From positions 1 through 10,740 of the forward strand of contig CAMLKR010000066.1 of assembly GCA_946480565.1 (NCBI GenBank): a stretch of 10,740 nt of DNA, in the 5' to 3' direction. The translations under genes were made by a program, and so were the position numbers. The DNA comes from an uncultured Arenimonas sp. (GTDB lineage: Bacteria > Pseudomonadota > Gammaproteobacteria > Xanthomonadales > Xanthomonadaceae). Below, piece by piece: positions 7,185 to 10,740 of the stretch (its first letter is position 1; each line of letters begins with the position of its first letter). The notes under the pieces were generated by a model. That model saw nothing but the letters and a program-made list of their open reading frames with translations. It was not told where the DNA came from and did no database searches.

Positions 7185-7227
7185 GAACACCCGGGGCAGT
7201 CGCCTGCCCCGGGTGTTCGTTTTTCTT
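7185..7227 (+). terminator. Strong plus-strand intrinsic terminator between two minus-strand genes
   Basis: GAACACCCGGGGCAG (7185-7199) and CTGCCCCGGGTGTTC (7204-7218) form a perfect 15-bp stem with a TCGC loop. GTTTTTCTT follows on the plus strand. On the minus strand the stem is preceded by A residues and followed by TGCGTGG, with no U-tract. The hairpin therefore looks built to stop plus-strand transcription, although both flanking genes run minus. It could still act weakly as the DUF4097 gene's 3' end. Confidence 0.75.
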
Positions 7228-7240
7228 ACGAATCAGCAAC

Positions 7241-8146
7241 TTACTTTATGACGACCCGGGCGTTCCCCGAGAACGATTCGATCCGGATGCGGCCCGAACC
7301 CGTGCCCAGACGGGCCTCCAGGGACTTGCCGGGGCCGTATTCCTCGGTCCGGACCTGGCCGACCGGGCTGCTGATGTTGCCGCTGAAGGTCTCGATCTGC
7401 AGCCGGGCCGAGGTGTCGGGGGGCAGGACCAGGTCCACGTTGCCGCTGACCGAGTCGGCCGTGATGCTGCCCGACGCGGCGAGCCCGACGCTGAGATGGC
7501 CATCGCCCGACACCGTGCTCAGGCTCAGGCGCTCGACCGCACCGGCCACGAGGGTCGCGTCGCCGGAGACGCTGTCGAGGCTGACGCGGCCGCCGATGCG
7601 CCCATTGACCACCAGGTCGCCGCTGACGGTTTCGGCGCTGACGTTGCTGCTTTCCACCTGCACGTCCACGTCGCCGCTGACGCTCTTGAAGTTCGCTTCT
7701 TCGGCCCGCGCACCGCGCACCAGCACGTCGCCGGCGACCGAGGCCAGCGACAGCCTGCGGCCGCCAGTGCCGGCGACATCGACATCGGCGCTTACGGCAT
7801 CGACCGACACCGACGCCTTCGCAGGCAGGCTGATCTCCAGCGTCGTCGGCTCCGAACGGTCGTCGCCGCCGCCCCAGCCGAACCAGCTGCTCTCCCGCGG
7901 ATGCCGCACTTCGATCCGCAGGCTCGAGGCATCGCCCTCGACCACCAGCTTCTCGACGCCTTCACCGAGGCTGCCGGTGATGCGCACTTCGGGGCGGTCC
8001 CAGGTGCGGACGGTGACCCGCCCCTTCACGTTCTCGATCGACACCGCGCCGTCGGATGCCAGCGGCCGGGTCTGGTTGATGGGCGTGGCGGCGAAGGCCA
8101 CCGGCGAGGCCACCAGCGCGGCCAGGACGATCAGTCGGGAAACCAT
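7241..8146 (-). CDS. Secreted DUF4097-family beta-repeat protein
   Basis: The product is 301 residues from the ATG at 8146, which has GAGGAGAG just upstream. An earlier in-frame ATG (8164) would add six non-signal residues and bury this ribosome site. A signal peptide (1-19, ending AFA) directs export. From about residue 110 the protein is a ladder of short beta-strand repeats with core S-G-D/N, as in VSGDV and FSGNI. Glycines sit at 139, 158, 176, 195, 214, 235, 256 and 294, spaced 18-21 residues or, once, twice that. This is the pattern of DUF4097/GIN-type putative adhesins, expected to fold as a beta-solenoid. It is the third gene after a sigma factor and anti-sigma-like protein, so it may be an envelope effector or part of the sensing arm. 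A glycine/tryptophan segment, SSWFGWGGGDD (86-96), interrupts the first half. Confidence 0.85.
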   Translation of the reverse strand: MVSRLIVLAALVASPVAFAATPINQTRPLASDGAVSIENVKGRVTVRTWDRPEVRITGSLGEGVEKLVVEGDASSLRIEVRHPRESSWFGWGGGDDRSEPTTLEISLPAKASVSVDAVSADVDVAGTGGRRLSLASVAGDVLVRGARAEEANFKSVSGDVDVQVESSNVSAETVSGDLVVNGRIGGRVSLDSVSGDATLVAGAVERLSLSTVSGDGHLSVGLAASGSITADSVSGNVDLVLPPDTSARLQIETFSGNISSPVGQVRTEEYGPGKSLEARLGTGSGRIRIESFSGNARVVIK

Positions 8147-8157
8147 GGAACTCTCCT

Positions 8158-8177
8158 CATACATATATATACGTGCG
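8158..8177. other. 20-bp alternating purine-pyrimidine, TA-rich tract
   Basis: The 20 bases CATACATATATATACGTGCG alternate pyrimidine and purine without a break. They lie in the 33-nt gap between the anti-sigma-like gene and the DUF4097 gene, just upstream of the latter's ribosome site. It is the most A+T-rich patch in a very G+C-rich region and includes TATATA on the minus strand, so it could be a -10 element or an unstructured leader that aids translation. Confidence 0.5.
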
Positions 8178-8179
8178 GA

Positions 8180-8638
8180 TCAGCCGGTGACCGCGCGCTG
8201 GGTCAGCGAAAGCCGGCGGGCGTAGGTGCGGCGGAGCTGGTCGAGCAGGAAGACCGCCTCGGGGTCGCTGGCGATGGCCTGGCGGATGTCCCTGGCGCTC
8301 TGGTCGAGCGTGGCCAGCGCCGGCGCCAGCGGTTCGGGCACCGGCGCACCCTGGAACTGGTCCAGCGCCGCCTGGTATTCCAGGGTCAGGGCCGCGGCTT
8401 CGCGCTGCACCAGCTCGGCCCGGAAGTCCGGAGCCGGCGCGGTCGGCGTGCGCAGCTGCCAGGCCAGGCCCACGGCGAGGCAGAGCGACGCGGCCATTGC
8501 CAGCGCGGCGAACCACGGGCGGCGGCGCGGCGCGGCGCGGCGCTGCAGGCGGTCGGCGATGCCGGGCCACAGGTCGCGCGGCGGGTCGATCTCGCGCGGC
8601 AGTTGGCGCAGCTGCCAGCGAAGCTCGTTGTCACTCAT
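8180..8638 (-). CDS. Single-pass anti-sigma-factor-like protein
   Basis: The product is 152 residues. The N-terminus (1-40) is charged and cytoplasmic, with the PPRDLWPGIADRLQ segment (19-32) often seen in anti-sigma-like proteins encoded after ECF sigma factors. One transmembrane helix follows a run of arginines (about 42-62, WFAALAMAASLCLAVGLAWQ). The remaining 90 residues form a helical, presumably periplasmic domain. No HxxxCxxC zinc-binding anti-sigma motif is present, so sigma binding would use another fold. The start codon overlaps the end of the sigma gene (ATGAGTGA, 8 nt shared) and is preceded by GGAGGAGACC, which indicates coupled translation. The assignment rests mainly on gene order, topology and overlap; the sequence alone would be a hypothetical membrane protein. 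Confidence 0.7.
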   Translation of the reverse strand: MSDNELRWQLRQLPREIDPPRDLWPGIADRLQRRAAPRRRPWFAALAMAASLCLAVGLAWQLRTPTAPAPDFRAELVQREAAALTLEYQAALDQFQGAPVPEPLAPALATLDQSARDIRQAIASDPEAVFLLDQLRRTYARRLSLTQRAVTG

Positions 8639-9224
8639 GGTCTCCTCCCAGCCGCTTGCGCAGCAGATTGCGGGCGCGGTGCAGTTGCGCCTTGGAACTG
8701 CCGACGGCCATTCCCAGCTCGGCGGCGATCTCCTCGTGTTTCCAGCCCTCGATGTCGTGCAGCACCAGCACCGCGCGCGCGCGCGGCGGCAGCGTCGCGA
8801 CGGCCCGTTCCAGGTCCAGCCCCAGGGCCGTGCGCTGTCCCGCGCTGTCGGCGGTGGCGTGGAACTCCAGCGCCGCGTCGTCGGTCTCCAGCGCCTCGCC
8901 GCCGCTGCGCGAACGGATCTCCATCAGCGCGGTGTTCACGGCCAGGCGGTGCAGCCAGGTCGAGAAGGCGCTTTCGAAGCGGAAGCCCGGCAGCGCCTGC
9001 CAGGCGCGCACGAAGGCTTCCTGCACCAGGTCCTCGGCCCGGGCCTCGTGCCCGCACAGGCGCCAGAGCACGGCGTACACGCGGCGCGAATGTTTGCGGT
9101 ACAGCGATTCGAAGGCGCGCATGTCGCCGGTGCCGGCGGCGCGGACCAGGGCATGGTCCTCCTCGCGCGTCGGGGCGGCGTTGGCGTGGGTGGCGGCGTC
9201 CAGGGTCACGGCGAGGCTGAGCAT
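8631..9224 (-). CDS. ECF-type RNA polymerase sigma-70 factor
   Basis: The product is 197 residues, within the normal size for group IV sigma factors. Region 2 covers about 28-100 (LVRAAGTGDMRAFESLYRKH, then EDLVQEAFVRAWQALPGF and WLHRLAVNTALMEIRSR), which binds core polymerase and the -10 element. A linker of about 30 residues follows. Region 4 (about 137-192) has the helix-turn-helix LPPRARAVLVLHDIEGWKHEEIAAELGMAVGSSK, cited here as positions 145-178, for -35 recognition. Region 3 is absent, as expected. The ATG at 9224 has only a weak ribosome site, but the next methionine (35) is inside region 2. It is the first gene of the sigma, anti-sigma-like and DUF4097 unit and lies 32 nt after the deacetylase gene. 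Autoregulation is usual for this class but no promoter motif was identified. Confidence 0.93.
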   Translation of the reverse strand: MLSLAVTLDAATHANAAPTREEDHALVRAAGTGDMRAFESLYRKHSRRVYAVLWRLCGHEARAEDLVQEAFVRAWQALPGFRFESAFSTWLHRLAVNTALMEIRSRSGGEALETDDAALEFHATADSAGQRTALGLDLERAVATLPPRARAVLVLHDIEGWKHEEIAAELGMAVGSSKAQLHRARNLLRKRLGGDHE

Positions 9225-9256
9225 ACCGGCTCTGATGCGCCCGGCCGGCGGAAGGT

Positions 9257-10183
9257 TTAGCCCGCCGGCGCCGAGGCCAGCCGCCGCCAGTGCCCGGCAG
9301 CCAGCCGCACCGTCGTTTCGTGGATGTCCACGATGTCGTCCACGTCGGGCGCATAGCCGCCCGCCATGCAGACCGCCAGCGGCAGGCCATGGTTTCCGCA
9401 GGCTGCCAGGACCTGGCGGTCGCGTTCGGCAAGGCCGGCCTTGCTCAGGGCCAGGTGGCCCAGGCGATCCCCGGCGTAGGGGTCGGCGCCCGCCAGGTAC
9501 ACGACGGCGTCGGGCCGGGCGCGCGCGATCGCCTCCGGCAGGTGGCGCGCCAATGCATCCAGGTACGCATCGTCGCCCGTGCCGTCCGGCAGCGCCACGT
9601 CGAGGTCGGAACGTGGCTTCACGGCGGGGTAGTTGCGGGCCGAATGCATGGAGAAGGCGAACAGGCTGTCGTCGCCTGCGCAGAGCTCGGCGGTGCCGTC
9701 GCCCTGGTGCACGTCCAGGTCGACCACCAGCAGGCGTCTGGCCAGTCCCAGCCACTGCACGTGGCGCGCCGCCACCACCGCGTCGTTGAACACGCAGTAG
9801 CCGCCGCCGCGGGCGCGACCGGCATGGTGGGTGCCTCCCGCGAGGTTCACCGCGACGCCCTCGCCTTCCAGCGCCGTCCTCAGCGCCATCATGGTGCCGC
9901 CCGAGGAACGCCGCGACCGTTCGACCATCGCCGCCGACCAGGGAAAGCCGATGCGCCGCATCAGGGCCGGATCGGCACTGCCGTCCGACATCGCGCGGAC
10001 GTAGTCGGGAGCGTGGACGCGCAGCAGGTCGGCATCGGTGGCCGCGGACGGCTCGTGCAGTTCGATGCCCAGCGCGGGCGCCGCCGCGGCGATGCGCTCA
10101 TGCAGGCGCGCGTATTTGGCCATCGGGAAGGAATGCCCGTCCGGCAGCGGCAGCACGAAGTGGTGGCAGTAGAAGGCCTTCAT
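9257..10183 (-). CDS. Histone-deacetylase-family (class IV-like) zinc hydrolase
   Basis: The product is 308 residues starting MKAFYCHHFVLPLPDGHSFP, the typical N-terminus of bacterial class IV/HDAC11-like proteins. Active-site residues are visible in order: GTHHAGRARGGGYCVFND (117-134) with the catalytic histidine pair H119/H120; VVDLDVHQGDGTAE (153-166) with zinc ligands D157 and H159; AGADPYAGD (231-239) with zinc ligand D234; and AGGY (274-277) with the transition-state tyrosine Y277. The domain is complete and single. It should hydrolyse an amide such as acetyl-lysine or an acetylated small molecule in the cytoplasm; the bacterial substrate is unknown. Another in-frame ATG is at 10195. 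No Shine-Dalgarno site precedes either. TATGCT (10196-10191) ends 7 nt before the chosen ATG, so a leaderless mRNA is possible. Confidence 0.92.
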   Translation of the reverse strand: MKAFYCHHFVLPLPDGHSFPMAKYARLHERIAAAAPALGIELHEPSAATDADLLRVHAPDYVRAMSDGSADPALMRRIGFPWSAAMVERSRRSSGGTMMALRTALEGEGVAVNLAGGTHHAGRARGGGYCVFNDAVVAARHVQWLGLARRLLVVDLDVHQGDGTAELCAGDDSLFAFSMHSARNYPAVKPRSDLDVALPDGTGDDAYLDALARHLPEAIARARPDAVVYLAGADPYAGDRLGHLALSKAGLAERDRQVLAACGNHGLPLAVCMAGGYAPDVDDIVDIHETTVRLAAGHWRRLASAPAG

Positions 10184-10190
10184 GCCGGCA

Positions 10191-10196
10191 AGCATA
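10191..10196 (-). promoter_or_regulatory. Candidate -10 element of the deacetylase-family gene
   Basis: TATGCT on the minus strand ends 7 nt before the ATG at 10183. The same hexamer, in the shared context GTTATGCT, is the predicted -10 of the TonB-receptor gene. No -35 was recognised. Confidence 0.3.
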
Positions 10197-10276
10197 ACGA
10201 CGCGCCCGGCAAGGCGGCGTCGCCGCGGACGCAGGGGCGGGCGTGGTCGGCCTGTCGGCCGGCCGCATCGGGCAGG

Positions 10277-10308
10277 AAAAGGAACGGGCCGGAAGTTCCG
10301 GCCCGTTC
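10277..10308 (-). terminator. Intrinsic terminator after pckG
   Basis: GAACGGGCCGGAA (10282-10294) and TTCCGGCCCGTTC (10296-10308) are perfect complements; with a realistic AAGTT loop the stem is 11 bp. On the minus strand CCTTTTCC follows, 21 nt after the pckG stop codon. The plus side is followed by GTTCTTGTCTTC, so it may work in both directions. Confidence 0.8.
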
Positions 10309-10329
10309 GTTCTTGTCTTCGGCGGCGGA

Positions 10330-10740
10330 TCAGGCCAGCTGCGCGGCGATCTTCGCGCGTTCGGCCTTCAACGCGTGCGGGGTGCGCTCGCCGTAGCTGT
10401 CGAGGTATTCGCCGATGCTCTCCATCTCGGCCTTCCAGCCGGCCCGGTCGATGGTGATCAGCTGCTCCAGCGTCGCCGGATCCAGGTCCAGGCCCTCGGT
10501 GTTGAGGTCGCCCGGCTTGGGCAGGTTGCCCACCGGCGTTTCGACCGCGCCGGCCTGGCCGGTGACGCGCTTGAGCATCCACTCCAGCACGCGCAGGTTG
10601 TCGCCGAAACCCGGCCACATGAACTTGCCCTGCGCGTTCTTGCGGAACCAGTTGACGTGGAAGATCTTCGGCAGCTGCGCGCCCGGCTTGTCGAACGACA
10701 GCCAGTGCGCGAAGTAGTCGGCGAAGTTGTAGCCGGCGAA
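10330..10740 (-). CDS. pckG: Phosphoenolpyruvate carboxykinase (GTP), C-terminal part
   Basis: The frame is open through the end of the window and stops with TGA at 10332-10330, giving the last 136 residues of a protein of about 600. The enzyme converts oxaloacetate and GTP to phosphoenolpyruvate, CO2 and GDP in gluconeogenesis. The fragment includes FHVNWFRKNAQGKFMWPGFG, followed by DNLRVLEWMLKRV. This closely matches the GTP-class enzyme, where the aromatic residues and the asparagine after FG form the guanine pocket. The rest (VGNLPKPGDLNTEGLDLD and the C-terminal helices) also fits this class. The ATP-dependent enzyme lacks this segment. A hairpin terminator follows closely, so pckG forms the end of its own transcript and is not obviously linked to the other genes here. 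Confidence 0.95.
   Translation of the reverse strand, partial: FAGYNFADYFAHWLSFDKPGAQLPKIFHVNWFRKNAQGKFMWPGFGDNLRVLEWMLKRVTGQAGAVETPVGNLPKPGDLNTEGLDLDPATLEQLITIDRAGWKAEMESIGEYLDSYGERTPHALKAERAKIAAQLA

Noticed and set aside
9225..9755. Extension of the sigma-factor frame to a start at 9755
   Set aside because: The added 177 residues overlap the deacetylase gene, are Arg/Gly/Pro-rich, and would give a sigma factor nearly twice the usual size. The ATG at 9224 gives a normal length.

Overview
The window is about 70% G+C and strictly bacterial in style. Its genes are tightly packed, and it carries a large TonB-dependent receptor, a TPR-sulfotransferase, an ECF sigma operon and a GTP-type PEP carboxykinase. 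Gene content, codon use and protein style fit a gammaproteobacterium of the Xanthomonadaceae/Lysobacteraceae (Lysobacter- or Luteimonas-like). That assignment is an inference from protein style, not a database match.

Layout. Positions 1-171 (+) hold the C-terminus of a probable M20-type metallopeptidase. It is followed 16 nt later by a TPR-aspartyl/asparaginyl beta-hydroxylase fusion (188-1492, +). Facing it, all on the minus strand, are a SAM-dependent methyltransferase (1509-2504), a TPR-sulfotransferase (2514-4304), a strong intrinsic terminator (4351-4381) and a TonB-dependent receptor (4412-7015). The gap at 7016-7240 holds the receptor's ribosome binding site, a candidate promoter, a 9-bp inverted repeat around the predicted -35 element, and a strong terminator that points the wrong way (+) for both neighbours. 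Next comes a minus-strand regulatory operon read from 9224 down to 7241: ECF sigma factor, single-pass anti-sigma-like protein, and secreted DUF4097 beta-repeat protein. A class IV-type histone-deacetylase-family hydrolase (9257-10183, -) lies just upstream. The C-terminal end of pckG (10330 to window end, -) has a terminator at 10277-10308. No stretch above 300 bases lacks a gene. I saw no tRNA, rRNA, CRISPR array, insertion sequence or phage genes.

How the genes may work together. The left half puts three modifying enzymes (hydroxylase, methyltransferase, sulfotransferase) beside one outer-membrane TonB receptor. Both TPR fusions have an N-terminal protein-binding scaffold and a C-terminal catalytic domain. 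This suggests a small locus for modifying a peptide or protein partner, or for taking up or handling a modified ligand. The substrate is not visible. The right half is a compact envelope-type signalling unit in which a sigma factor, its membrane regulator and an exported beta-repeat effector are co-transcribed.
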